Source: Ruminococcus sp. (GTDB lineage Bacteria; Bacillota; Clostridia; Lachnospirales; Lachnospiraceae). From it: DNA of 61,256 nt. The stretch spans positions 1 through 61,256 of the forward strand of contig JAMPIB010000015.1 in NCBI GenBank assembly GCA_023663085.1, given 5' to 3'. Below the pieces are notes generated by a model. The model worked only from the letters and a program-made list of their open reading frames with translations. It searched no databases and had not been told where the DNA came from. Every line of letters begins with the position of its first letter. Position 1 is the stretch's first letter. A program made the position numbers and the translations under genes. Below, piece after piece: positions 17,201-26,281 of this stretch.

Positions 17201-18951
17201 GAAAATTAGCAAAACAGCCATGGTTTATCTGGTTTATGAAATACTGGTTCCTTTTTCCCATCATAGGATTCGTACTGTTTGAAGGGATTGTCTTCGGATA
17301 TTATGGGGAAAGAAGTTATATCGGCGTCCATGATAATATGGATCTGTTCCTGGCACAGTTTCAGATGTTAAAAAATACGGATTCTTTCTGGAAACACGGA
17401 GTAGAAGCGCCTTTTCTCGGCGGGATAAGCAGGGACGACCTGCCTTCGGAATTATCGCTTTATTCTTTCTTATATATGATATTTCCGACATTTACGGCAT
17501 ATATAGCGGGGCTTCTGCTGAAGATCGGGATAGCGGCCGCTTCTTTCAGATTACTGGCGAAAGAGTTGTATCCCGATCAGTATATCAGCTGCCGGCCGCT
17601 TATTTATATGACGGGATTTGCCTACGGGATACTCAACGTATTCCCGGCGTTTGGTTTTGCTTTCGCCTCCATGCCGTTTGCGGCATATTTGTTCATCAGA
17701 ATATACAAAAAGCCGGACAAACTGCTGTATTTAGCCTTGCTGGCCTATCCGCTCGTATCCTATTTCTCTTATATCGGTATTTTTATTCTGGGATACGCGG
17801 TGATCGCCTTTATCTGGCTCTCTATCCGGGATAAAAAACCTGTATGGCGGCTTTTGGCCGGGATTATCGTACTGGCGCTCGGATATGTGATATGTGAGTA
17901 CCGGCTGTTCGGACAGATGCTTTTAAGCGACGAGATTACGATACGCTCTAGCATTGTCAATGCAGATCTGTCTCTGGCAGAAGCCGGGCGTGAGATGATA
18001 GACGTATGGAAAGCCGGTATTTTTCATGCGGATGGGGTGCATGGGAAGATTGTACTGCCGGTCTGCGTGGTATATTTCATATATAATAACGTGCGATATA
18101 TAATTAAAAAGCAGATACGCGCCATATTTCATGATCCGTTTAATTTTGTGATGCTTTTTATTGCCTTCAACTGTTTTATCTATGGGTTATATGATTATGA
18201 GCCGGTCAGGACGTTAGTGGAGACGCTGGTGCCGCCGCTTAAGGGCTGGCAGTTTAACCGGACGGTATTTTTTAACCCCTTTCTATGGTACGCGGCGTTA
18301 TTTTTAGTCCTTATCAGAATATATGACAAGGGTGTCATACAGATGTGGGCGGCCAATGTGCTCATCTGTGCGGCGGTTTTGGTCATCATACTGGAACCGA
18401 CCCGTTATAATGATATATATAACACCTGTTATCATCGTGCTTATGAATATTTTCACGGAGTAGAAGCGGACGAGTTTACCTATGAGCAGTTCTATGCGCA
18501 GGAATTATTCGAGGAACTTAAGGCGGATATCGCATATAACGGAGAATGGTCGGCGGCTTACGGGCTGCATCCGGCAGTTCTGGAATATAATGGCATTGCT
18601 ACGCTTGACGGTTATCTTGGGTTTTATCCGCAGCAGTATAAAGAAGATTTCCGGAAAATAATCGCTCCGGCATTGGAGAGAGTAGAGGCCACAAGGATTT
18701 ATTATGATGACTGGGGGGCGCGCGCTTATCTGTATTCCGGCACGGATCTAAGTATCGTGAATGCGACGAAGACGATTTATGCGACCGATTTTGATATTTA
18801 TATCGACGCGGAGAGTTTTAAGGCGCTCGGCGGAGAATATATCTTCTCCCGGCTGGAACTGACAAATGCGGAAGAAGCAGGATTCAGACTGCTGGAAAGC
18901 CGCACCGCGGCGGACGAAAGCTGCAGCGTTTATGTTTATCGGGTTAAGTAG
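17197..18951 (+). CDS. Polytopic membrane protein (YkoS/DUF6044-like), probable GT-C type
   Basis: A 584-residue protein with around ten membrane helices and a soluble C-terminal third. After the first helix it has YIGVHDNMDLFLAQFQML, an outside acidic motif of the kind GT-C enzymes use, and GGISRDDLPSELSLYSFLY. It resembles the Bacillus YkoS family (DUF6044); that match is from memory. It overlaps gtrA by 4 bases, which in three-component glycosylation systems is the place of the glycosyltransferase that uses the flipped lipid-sugar. Target glycan unknown. Confidence 0.7.
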   Translation: MRKLAKQPWFIWFMKYWFLFPIIGFVLFEGIVFGYYGERSYIGVHDNMDLFLAQFQMLKNTDSFWKHGVEAPFLGGISRDDLPSELSLYSFLYMIFPTFTAYIAGLLLKIGIAAASFRLLAKELYPDQYISCRPLIYMTGFAYGILNVFPAFGFAFASMPFAAYLFIRIYKKPDKLLYLALLAYPLVSYFSYIGIFILGYAVIAFIWLSIRDKKPVWRLLAGIIVLALGYVICEYRLFGQMLLSDEITIRSSIVNADLSLAEAGREMIDVWKAGIFHADGVHGKIVLPVCVVYFIYNNVRYIIKKQIRAIFHDPFNFVMLFIAFNCFIYGLYDYEPVRTLVETLVPPLKGWQFNRTVFFNPFLWYAALFLVLIRIYDKGVIQMWAANVLICAAVLVIILEPTRYNDIYNTCYHRAYEYFHGVEADEFTYEQFYAQELFEELKADIAYNGEWSAAYGLHPAVLEYNGIATLDGYLGFYPQQYKEDFRKIIAPALERVEATRIYYDDWGARAYLYSGTDLSIVNATKTIYATDFDIYIDAESFKALGGEYIFSRLELTNAEEAGFRLLESRTAADESCSVYVYRVK

Positions 18952-18987
18952 AGGAAGAGAGAAAGAAAGAGAAAGAGAGAAAAAAGG

Positions 18988-19971
18988 ATGTCGATCAGAG
19001 TACACAATTTTGCAGGCGTGCTTGGCTGGAATGCCAGGAAATACCTGCCCGGATTATCAACGGAGAGTTATCTGAAATTACAGTTTATAACAAGGAGAAA
19101 ACAGCAGAAAAAATATATAGAATATTTTTATGCGCAGCCGGAGGCGCCCCAGCCGCTGGTGGTGAATCTGGAGACGGTCAACCGCTGCAACAGTACCTGC
19201 GAGTTCTGTACGGCGAATATCCATGCCGAGAAGCGGCCCTATAGGAAGATGCCGGAGGAACTGTATTATTCCATTATCGACCAGCTTGCGGACTGGGGAT
19301 ATAAGGGACATCTGACCCTCTATGGCAACAACGAGCCCTGGCTGGATAAAAGGATCGTGGAGTTTCATGAATATGCCAGAAAAAAACTGCCGGAGGCTTT
19401 TATTTTCATGTCCACGAACGGCCTGCTCCTGGATATCGAAAAAGTGAAGTCCATTATTCCCTATGTAGACCAGCTTATTATAAATAACTACTGTTTGGAT
19501 ATGAAACTGCATGATAATATCCAGACGATATATGAATATGTGCAGGACCATCCGCAGGAATTTGAAAAGGTAGATATCCTCATACAGATCCGCTATCTGA
19601 AAGAGGTGCTGACCAACCGGGCAGGCAGCGCGCCGAATAAACAGTCCAAGGGTAAAATTATCAAGGAGACCTGCCTGATGCCCTATACGGATATGTGGAT
19701 CATGCCAAACGGTAAACTCGGTATCTGCTGCTGTGATAACTTTGAAGTGACGGATCTGGCAGATCTGCATGAAGTGCCGTTAAAAGAGGGCTGGAACAGT
19801 GAGAAATATAAACAGCTGCGGGACGCCGTAAGAGAGGGAAGGCAGAATTATCCGTTCTGCAAATATTGCGACTTTATTGATGCGGGGCTGCGGATGGATG
19901 CGGTAGACGACGTGTTGAAGCATCATGAAAAAATGCACGGTGCAAGACAGTCGGTCTTTAAAAAAGGATAA
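18988..19971 (+). CDS. Radical SAM/SPASM domain protein
   Basis: A 327-residue iron-sulfur enzyme. The radical SAM cluster motif CNSTCEFC lies near residue 64-71, after the LETVNRC strand. The C-terminal SPASM-like region has cysteines in LGICCCDNF and PFCKYCDF, enough for an auxiliary cluster. Such enzymes modify peptides, sugars or cofactors by radical chemistry. No small precursor-peptide gene is visible nearby, so a sugar or lipid-linked substrate is more likely here. It follows the DUF6044-like gene after 36 purine-rich bases (18952-18987), and its ribosome binding site is hard to separate from that GA-rich run. Confidence 0.85.
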   Translation: MSIRVHNFAGVLGWNARKYLPGLSTESYLKLQFITRRKQQKKYIEYFYAQPEAPQPLVVNLETVNRCNSTCEFCTANIHAEKRPYRKMPEELYYSIIDQLADWGYKGHLTLYGNNEPWLDKRIVEFHEYARKKLPEAFIFMSTNGLLLDIEKVKSIIPYVDQLIINNYCLDMKLHDNIQTIYEYVQDHPQEFEKVDILIQIRYLKEVLTNRAGSAPNKQSKGKIIKETCLMPYTDMWIMPNGKLGICCCDNFEVTDLADLHEVPLKEGWNSEKYKQLRDAVREGRQNYPFCKYCDFIDAGLRMDAVDDVLKHHEKMHGARQSVFKKG

Positions 19972-19996
19972 CAGAAAACGGAAGAGAGATAAGATA

Positions 19997-21058
19997 ATGA
20001 AAAAACAGTTGTTATTTAAATGGATACTGACAGGATTTCTGACGATCGCTCTGCTTACAGCGGGCGGATGTGCGGGGAAGAGTAACGATACGGAACAGGC
20101 GCAGACCGATGTGGATACGGATACAGAATCTTCTGATACGGAAACGGAAGATATGTCCTTTGTCGATACAACAAGGTTGGACGAAGGCTGGGAGAAAGTA
20201 GAGGAAGAACAGCCGCCGGCAGCCGATATGGCGGCCGATGCCGGTGAGGTGCCGGAAGAAACAGACAACACGCAGGAGACACAACCGGACGCGGAAACGG
20301 ATCCGCAGGAAAATACGGCGGCAGGCGGGGCAGAAGAAACCGCAGAGGATACGGGCAGACTGCTCTCTATCCTGGGAGATAGTATTTCGACCTTTGTTGA
20401 ATGGATCCCGGAGGGATATTCTGACTTTTTTCCGATGAGCGGAGAGGTAACGGAAGTCGGACAGACCTGGTGGAAGATGGTTTTAGATGATACGGGGATG
20501 CGTTTATGCGTGAATGGTTCCAGTTCCGGCAGTACCTGTGCGGGAGATTCTCAGGGAGCGGACGATCCTAAGAATGGATGCAGCGATTTCAGGATAAACG
20601 CTCTGGCTGGAGAAGCGGGAGAGCCTGATATTATCATTGTATATATGGGGACAAACGACCTTATCAGAAATGTCCCGCTGGGCGACAATGACGGGAGCAG
20701 AGCGGTGGCGGAGGGCGTTATCGAAAACTTCTCTGACGCCTATACACTGATATTGGATAAACTGCGCGCACGTTATCCGCAGGCCCGCATCTACTGTTGT
20801 ACACTGGTGACGGTATGCGGCGTGGATGAGAATATGAAATATGTAGAGATTGCCAACGAGCGGGGTTTTAAGGCCAGTGATTACAGCAGACAGATCAGAA
20901 CAATTGCGGCGGCAAAAGGATGCACAGTCATCGACCTGGAATATTGCGGCATCAATGCGGAAAATGCGGCGCAATATGTATCCGATGGCGTACATTTAAA
21001 GCCGGAAGGCATGAAATTGATCCGCGATGCGGTGGAAACCGTCATCACGGATCTTTAA
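19997..21058 (+). CDS. SGNH/GDSL hydrolase lipoprotein
   Basis: A 353-residue secreted lipoprotein: signal peptide with hydrophobic core FLTIALLTAGG and lipid-attachment Cys25, an acidic Thr/Glu-rich linker to about residue 115, then an SGNH domain with ILGDSIST, the block-II segment CVNGSSSGST, VYMGTNDL and DGVHLKPEGMKL. All catalytic blocks are intact. It probably acts as an esterase or acyltransferase on a surface glycan. ATG 19997 is preceded by GGAAGAGAG and begins the signal peptide; an upstream in-frame ATG inside the radical SAM gene is unlikely. The linker is typical for wall-facing lipoproteins. Confidence 0.88.
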   Translation: MKKQLLFKWILTGFLTIALLTAGGCAGKSNDTEQAQTDVDTDTESSDTETEDMSFVDTTRLDEGWEKVEEEQPPAADMAADAGEVPEETDNTQETQPDAETDPQENTAAGGAEETAEDTGRLLSILGDSISTFVEWIPEGYSDFFPMSGEVTEVGQTWWKMVLDDTGMRLCVNGSSSGSTCAGDSQGADDPKNGCSDFRINALAGEAGEPDIIIVYMGTNDLIRNVPLGDNDGSRAVAEGVIENFSDAYTLILDKLRARYPQARIYCCTLVTVCGVDENMKYVEIANERGFKASDYSRQIRTIAAAKGCTVIDLEYCGINAENAAQYVSDGVHLKPEGMKLIRDAVETVITDL

Positions 21059-21104
21059 GGGATCTTCAGGATAATACGATAATAAGTAATACGGATTAAT
21101 TCGC

Positions 21105-22655
21105 TTAACTTTCGTGATATTCCTGTTCGGTGTTGACATTCCAGATATTGTCTTTGCTCTGGATACCGTTTATGATATTTTTCACGGTCTCAAAGGAGGT
21201 CATCATCGAGTGGTCGATATTGTTGTAACGGTGCTGTCCGTTGCGGCCGACGCAGTAGAGGTTATCAATCGTTTTCAGATATTCCACTAAAGTGTCGATC
21301 TCTTTATAGGTGTCAAAATAGGCCGGATAGGCTTTTTTCACTCTTTCCACATGGGAATCCATAACGTCGTTGGCGGAATCGATCAGTCCCATGCTGACAA
21401 TTTCCTGTACGGCGAAACGCGTAAATTCTTCATCCGGCATCGTCCAGTACTTGTCCCCTTCCGTCACAAAGTATTCCAGCCCGATCCACACGGTATGTTC
21501 CAGATCTTTTATCATATAGGGCGACCAGTTGTTATAGATCTGGAAACGTCCAAGCTGGACGGAACGATCCTGCACATAGACCCAGCAGTCGGGGACGATA
21601 TTGCTGATGGTCTTTATTTTAGTCTTGTTTTTCAGATTCAGTTTCGGCAGCAGGAGACCTACGGTCATATAATCGCGGTAGGGAAGTCCTGCGGCGATTT
21701 CGGCCGGTCTGGCGGGGACGTCGTTCATACCGGCGATCAGGTCCTTGACCGGCATGGAGGAGATAAAGATATCGCCCTCTACCGTTACTTTTTCTCCATT
21801 TGCTTCATAGGTCAGAGAGGTGATCCGGTTATTTTCATCTTTGTGAAGATTTGTCACCCTGCTGTTTGTTAAAATGGTGCCGCCCAGTTTTTGAATTTCC
21901 TGTGCGGTCACATCCCACAACTGGCCGGGGCCGAGTTTGGGATAGCTGAACTCTTCAATTAGAGAGGTTTCTACCTTGCGATCTTTCTTATGCGGGAGCA
22001 TTTTGCCGAACACGTCTTTGATAATGGCGGTGATAGACAGTCCCTTCATACGCTGCGCGCCCCAGTCGGGAGCGATATCGCTCGGATGTCTGCCCCAGAG
22101 ATTCTCGGTATAGTACTCAAAGAACATGGAATACAGCTTTTTGCCGAAGCGGTTGATATACAGATCTTCGAGCGAGTTTTCCTGCCGCTTGTGGATCACG
22201 GCCGCCAGATAGCTGAAACCGGCCTGTACGGTGGCGATCAGCCCCATGTTCTTAAAAGTCTCAAATTTAAAAGAAATCGGATAATCAAAGAATTTTTTAT
22301 TAAAATAAATGCGGGATACCCTGTGGCGTCTGAGCATGACCCGGTCTGTTTTCTCAGGATCGGGGCCGCCGGGCGCAAGGGGCATCTCACGGTTTAAGAC
22401 GATATCGTCATAGGTCGGGGAACCCTGCAGCGGGAGCATATGATTCCACCACTCGTTGACCTCCGGCACTTTGGAAAAAAAGCGATGGCCGCCCATGTCC
22501 ATACGGTTTCCCTTATAGTTTACCGTCTTGGAGATACCGCCCATATCGCCGCTTTCTTCCAGAACGGTGACTTCATATTCTCTGCTTTGTCTTAATAACT
22601 CATACGCGGCGGTCAGTCCTGCGGGGCCTGCGCCGATAATATATACTTTTTTCAT
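21105..22655 (-). CDS. FAD-dependent oxidoreductase, amine oxidase/UGM-like
   Basis: A 516-residue flavoprotein. The N-terminus has the dinucleotide motif [16 protein letters not shown], then [14 protein letters not shown] and the MGGHRFFSK segment common to protoporphyrinogen-oxidase-like and UDP-galactopyranose-mutase-like proteins. The end carries [20 protein letters not shown], the second FAD contact. Proteins of this kind often sit in surface polysaccharide clusters, where a sugar or lipid carrier is the likely substrate; the reaction is not known. It faces against its neighbours, converging with the SGNH lipoprotein gene and diverging from the membrane protein at 22797. Confidence 0.8.
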   Translation of the reverse strand: MKKVYIIGAGPAGLTAAYELLRQSREYEVTVLEESGDMGGISKTVNYKGNRMDMGGHRFFSKVPEVNEWWNHMLPLQGSPTYDDIVLNREMPLAPGGPDPEKTDRVMLRRHRVSRIYFNKKFFDYPISFKFETFKNMGLIATVQAGFSYLAAVIHKRQENSLEDLYINRFGKKLYSMFFEYYTENLWGRHPSDIAPDWGAQRMKGLSITAIIKDVFGKMLPHKKDRKVETSLIEEFSYPKLGPGQLWDVTAQEIQKLGGTILTNSRVTNLHKDENNRITSLTYEANGEKVTVEGDIFISSMPVKDLIAGMNDVPARPAEIAAGLPYRDYMTVGLLLPKLNLKNKTKIKTISNIVPDCWVYVQDRSVQLGRFQIYNNWSPYMIKDLEHTVWIGLEYFVTEGDKYWTMPDEEFTRFAVQEIVSMGLIDSANDVMDSHVERVKKAYPAYFDTYKEIDTLVEYLKTIDNLYCVGRNGQHRYNNIDHSMMTSFETVKNIINGIQSKDNIWNVNTEQEYHES

Positions 22656-22796
22656 GAAAATACCTCATTTTGTTATAATAATACATGATACCACGTTTGC
22701 AGTTTATTGTACAGAGCGGGTTTTCAGGGAATAGTAGACATCTTTCCGGATTTGCTGTAAACTGTAATAATAATGAAGGGAAAGGACGGGATCTGC

Positions 22797-23876
22797 ATGA
22801 TACAAATAATAACATCTGTTTTCTGGTTACTGGCCATCCCGTTTGGCATTGGTCTGATCCCATGCCGCTTTCTTCCAAAAGAGAAAAAAAATCCGGGCGT
22901 GACGCTTTTGGCAGGGTATCTGCTCATGTGGGCGGTTTTTGAAATCATTACGGTTCCGGCGGTCATTTATATCCAATATGATAATTTTCAATTTGTCCTG
23001 CGTGTGTTTACAGTGGCGGCCATGCTGCTTGCCGCAGCAGGTATCGTCCTGTGCTGTCTGGAATGTATCCACAGACGCGGTATGTACGAGAAACCGCTTA
23101 TCATACAGGAGAAACCGTACAGAGCCGGTATGGAGGCCAGGATAGAGTGGGTGCTTTTTTTTATCATCGCAGGATTCACTCTTTATATGTCAGTGACACG
23201 AGCGTCATTTGATGGGGATGATGCTTATTATGTCGCACAGTCCCTGATGGCACAGCAAAACGGTTCCATGTACAGAAATAACCCTTATACGGGCCGTTCC
23301 GTGCCGTTAGACGCCAGACATGCGCTGGCCGTATTTCCGATGTGGATCGCTTTCGTGGCGGTGCAGGCGGATATCCATGCGACGATCGTTTCCCATGTCG
23401 TCATGCCGCTTCTGCTGATACCGCTTGCCTGTCTGATCTATTATGAGATCGCGAAAGTCCTTTTTGCGGATAAAAAAGAAAACATTCCCGTGTTTATGAT
23501 AGTCATGGCCCTGTTCCAGATGTTCGGCAATGTTTCCATTTATACGAACGAAACTTTTTTTCTGACGAGGACCTGGCAGGGGAAATCGGTTGCCGGCAGT
23601 TTCGTGATACCGATGCTGTTTCTGCTCTTATTGTGGCTTTATGCGGAAGAACGTGAGCGGAAAGAAAAGCGTGCCGGGTTCTGGATCATGCTCGTCTGTC
23701 TGCATGTGTGTGCAGGGATGTGCAGTTCCATCGCCGTATTTTTAATCGTATTTTTACTGGCGACAGCGGCTTTTTGCCTGATGATAACAAGGCGCGATAT
23801 CAAAGTGGCCGTGATGCTGGGAGCAACCTGTATCCCCAGCGCCGTATATGTTCTGTTTTATCTGCTGCTGAAATAA
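22797..23876 (+). CDS. Polytopic membrane protein, DUF6077-like, N-terminal part
   Basis: A 359-residue protein with about nine membrane helices. The outside motif RASFDGDDAYYVAQSLMA follows the fifth helix and matches the acidic motif of GT-C-like proteins; the family looks like DUF6077. ATG 22797 follows AAAGGA by 10 bases and is preferred over the ATG 24 bases upstream. The coding region ends abruptly inside a hydrophobic stretch (FYLLLK), and the next frame at 23899 continues with more helices, so this may be the front half of one frameshifted gene of about 620 residues. Confidence 0.65.
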   Translation: MIQIITSVFWLLAIPFGIGLIPCRFLPKEKKNPGVTLLAGYLLMWAVFEIITVPAVIYIQYDNFQFVLRVFTVAAMLLAAAGIVLCCLECIHRRGMYEKPLIIQEKPYRAGMEARIEWVLFFIIAGFTLYMSVTRASFDGDDAYYVAQSLMAQQNGSMYRNNPYTGRSVPLDARHALAVFPMWIAFVAVQADIHATIVSHVVMPLLLIPLACLIYYEIAKVLFADKKENIPVFMIVMALFQMFGNVSIYTNETFFLTRTWQGKSVAGSFVIPMLFLLLLWLYAEERERKEKRAGFWIMLVCLHVCAGMCSSIAVFLIVFLLATAAFCLMITRRDIKVAVMLGATCIPSAVYVLFYLLLK

Positions 23877-23898
23877 TGGAAAAATTAGGAGAATCGTC

Positions 23899-24669
23899 GT
23901 GTGGGGTATTTTTTTAGAAAGTCTGGTCATTTTTAAAAATTATGTCGGATTCCATCAGCATAAATTCCTGTTTGCCATTTATTTACTGCTTCTGCTGTAT
24001 TTATGGTTTGCAGAGAAAAAGAAAAGTCTGCGGGCAATCTTTGTCTATACGCCGACGCTTCTTTTGTTCTGCTTTTTTAATCCCTTATTCCGCAAGGCAT
24101 TCGTGGCGCTTTTGGATGATGCGGAGATTTATTACCGCCTGCTGTGGCTTTTGCAGATGAGTATGGTCAGCGCTTACGGCGCGGTGAAACTCTTTGGACG
24201 TTTCCGCAAGACGGGGCTGGTCGTTACCGTTTCGCTGATCGTACTGTGCGGCAGTCTGGTCTATCGCAGCGAGCACATTACCAAAGCGCAGAATCTCTAT
24301 CATCTGCCTGCAGAAGCCATCGAGGTGGCGGAACTGATAAGCCCCGAAGAAGGCCGTGTGATGGCGCTTGTTCCGGCGGATCTGATCTATTATATCAGAC
24401 AGTACGAAACGGATATCAACATGCCCTACGGCAGAGAGATGCTGATCGCCAGATGGGATTATTATAACGATATGTATGAAGCCATGGAGCAGGCGGAAGT
24501 GATAGAAACGGAATCTTTCGTGGAACTGACCAGAACCTACGGCTGTCATTATGTTGTGCTGAAAAAAGACAGGCGGATACAGGAGCCGCTGACAGATCAC
24601 GGTTTTATCCTCTATGCGCAGACGGATAACTATCTGATCTATCAAGACACAATGTTAGAAACACAGTAG
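23899..24669 (+). CDS. Membrane protein, probable C-terminal part of the DUF6077-like protein
   Basis: A 256-residue product beginning at GTG 23899, 7 bases after AGGAG. It has about three to four helices (around 23-41, 46-60, 72-95, 105-122) and a soluble C-terminal domain containing NLYHLPAEAIEVAELISPEE and MPYGREMLI. It starts 22 bases after the previous stop, in a different frame. The frame is open back to a TGA at 23869, so one base change near 23870 would join the two into a continuous protein. It may be a natural second gene with its own ribosome site, or a frameshift product. Confidence 0.6.
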   Translation: MWGIFLESLVIFKNYVGFHQHKFLFAIYLLLLLYLWFAEKKKSLRAIFVYTPTLLLFCFFNPLFRKAFVALLDDAEIYYRLLWLLQMSMVSAYGAVKLFGRFRKTGLVVTVSLIVLCGSLVYRSEHITKAQNLYHLPAEAIEVAELISPEEGRVMALVPADLIYYIRQYETDINMPYGREMLIARWDYYNDMYEAMEQAEVIETESFVELTRTYGCHYVVLKKDRRIQEPLTDHGFILYAQTDNYLIYQDTMLETQ

Positions 24670-24704
24670 AGTATTATAGAATAAAAGCGGAGCGGGAAAT
24701 ACAC

Positions 24705-26237
24705 ATGTTATTTAATTCTTATATTTTCATTTTTCTGTTTTTTCCCATATGTCTGGCGGGATATTATATCCTTATCCATTATCGGAAAAAGGAACTTGCA
24801 AAATTTTTTCTGACAGCTATGTCATTTTGGTTCTACGGTTATTTTCAGGTGAATTATCTTCTCATCATGATATTGAGCATCGCCGGAAATTACCTTTTTC
24901 ATATCCTGCTTTCCAGAGAAAAATCTCCTGTGCGGGCTAAAGGACTGCTCGTTCTGGCCATAACGGCCAATCTGGGAGTTTTGTTTTATTTTAAATATTA
25001 TGATTTTTTCATGGAAAATATCAATGCGGTGTTCGGGACTTCTTTTTTATTAAAGCATGTACTGCTCCCGTTAGGCATCAGCTTCTTTACCTTTCAGCAG
25101 ATCGGCTTTATCGTGGATACTTACAGGGGGGAAGTGCGTGAATGCAGGCTGCTTACCTATGCGCTGTTCGTTTCTTTCTTTCCGCAGCTGATCGCCGGCC
25201 CGATCGTGAAACAGTCGGAGATGCTGCCGCAGTTTGAACAGATTGGGGAAAAAAAGGCGGACTGGGAAAAAATCTATCGGGGATTTATGCTCTTTGGCGC
25301 CGGACTTTTCAAAAAAGTAATTCTCGCGGATACGTTCGGAGCCGCTGTCGATCACGGATATGCCAATCTTCCCCTGCTTGGCCGGATGGATGCGGTCATC
25401 GTCATCATTGCCTATTCTTTACAGCTTTATTTTGATTTCAGCGGCTATTGCGATATGGCGAGAGGTATCGGCCACATGCTGGGACTGGAGATACCCGTCA
25501 ACTTTAATTCGCCTTATCGGGCGGTCAATATCGTGGATTTCTGGAAACGCTGGCACATAACGCTGAACCGTTTCTTTACCTCGTATGTTTATATCCCGCT
25601 TGGCGGCAACCGCAGGGGACGGATGAGGATGTATCTGAATCTGCTCATTGTCTTTTTCTTAAGCGGAATCTGGCACGGCGCCGGCTGGAATTTTATCATC
25701 TGGGGCATGATGCACGGTATCCTCTATGTTCTGACGAGGATCTGGCAGCATTCTGCCGATAAAAGAAATGTGACACGGTTGTCACAAAAATCACAAATGC
25801 CGCGGGTGCCACGAACGTCACGGATGTCACAAATGCTGCGAACGCTGTTATCCAGAATCTGTCTGTTTGTTTACGTCAGCATCGCCTGGGTCTACTTCCG
25901 CGCACAGGATAGCGCAGAAGCGGGCAGGATGCTCATGACGGCATTTCGTGGAAATGTGCAGAAACTTTCTCTGGAACTGGCCGGGTGCTTTGAACTGGAT
26001 GAATTGTGGTATGTTTTGAAAGTACTGCATCTGGATAACTTTACATACAGCAGGTATATTCTGATGTTTTTCATGCTGATCGCAGGGCTGGCACTGGCAA
26101 TGTTTAGCCGTAACGCCGGTGAGATCACGGCCCGGATGAAGGGGAAAGCGGCCTCGGCGGTGCTGTCCGGGCTGGTTTTCGTCTGGTGCGTCCTCTCCTT
26201 TTCGCAGGTCAGTACCTTTTTATATTTTAATTTTTAG
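24705..26237 (+). CDS. MBOAT family O-acyltransferase with repeat insert
   Basis: A 510-residue polytopic protein, the third MBOAT of the window. It has LFNSYIFIFLFFPICLAGYY, FFPQLIAGPIV, FWKRWHITLNRFFTSYVYIP and the active-site histidine in LSGIWHGAGW. Between this histidine region and the next helix is an unusual basic insert of about 25 residues rich in Ser, Gln, Arg and Met (25770-25850) encoded by partly repeated DNA. The next gene (26282) encodes the SGNH-like partner, on the same strand after 44 bases. Confidence 0.92.
   Translation: MLFNSYIFIFLFFPICLAGYYILIHYRKKELAKFFLTAMSFWFYGYFQVNYLLIMILSIAGNYLFHILLSREKSPVRAKGLLVLAITANLGVLFYFKYYDFFMENINAVFGTSFLLKHVLLPLGISFFTFQQIGFIVDTYRGEVRECRLLTYALFVSFFPQLIAGPIVKQSEMLPQFEQIGEKKADWEKIYRGFMLFGAGLFKKVILADTFGAAVDHGYANLPLLGRMDAVIVIIAYSLQLYFDFSGYCDMARGIGHMLGLEIPVNFNSPYRAVNIVDFWKRWHITLNRFFTSYVYIPLGGNRRGRMRMYLNLLIVFFLSGIWHGAGWNFIIWGMMHGILYVLTRIWQHSADKRNVTRLSQKSQMPRVPRTSRMSQMLRTLLSRICLFVYVSIAWVYFRAQDSAEAGRMLMTAFRGNVQKLSLELAGCFELDELWYVLKVLHLDNFTYSRYILMFFMLIAGLALAMFSRNAGEITARMKGKAASAVLSGLVFVWCVLSFSQVSTFLYFNF
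25791..25836 (+). repeat. Short degenerate direct repeat inside the MBOAT gene
   Basis: TCACAAATGC occurs at 25791-25800 and again at 25827-25836, a 36-base (12-codon) period, within a run of related CACRAA/CACGAA words. It encodes the basic Ser-Gln-Met-Arg insert. Confidence 0.6.
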
Positions 26238-26281
26238 TGAAGAATTTATGGAGTGAGAAAAAGGAGTAAACTAAAAAGCGT

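Noticed and set aside
19078-19770. Minus-strand open frame of 230 codons opposite the radical SAM gene
   Set aside because: The plus-strand gene has intact cluster motifs; the minus-strand product has none.
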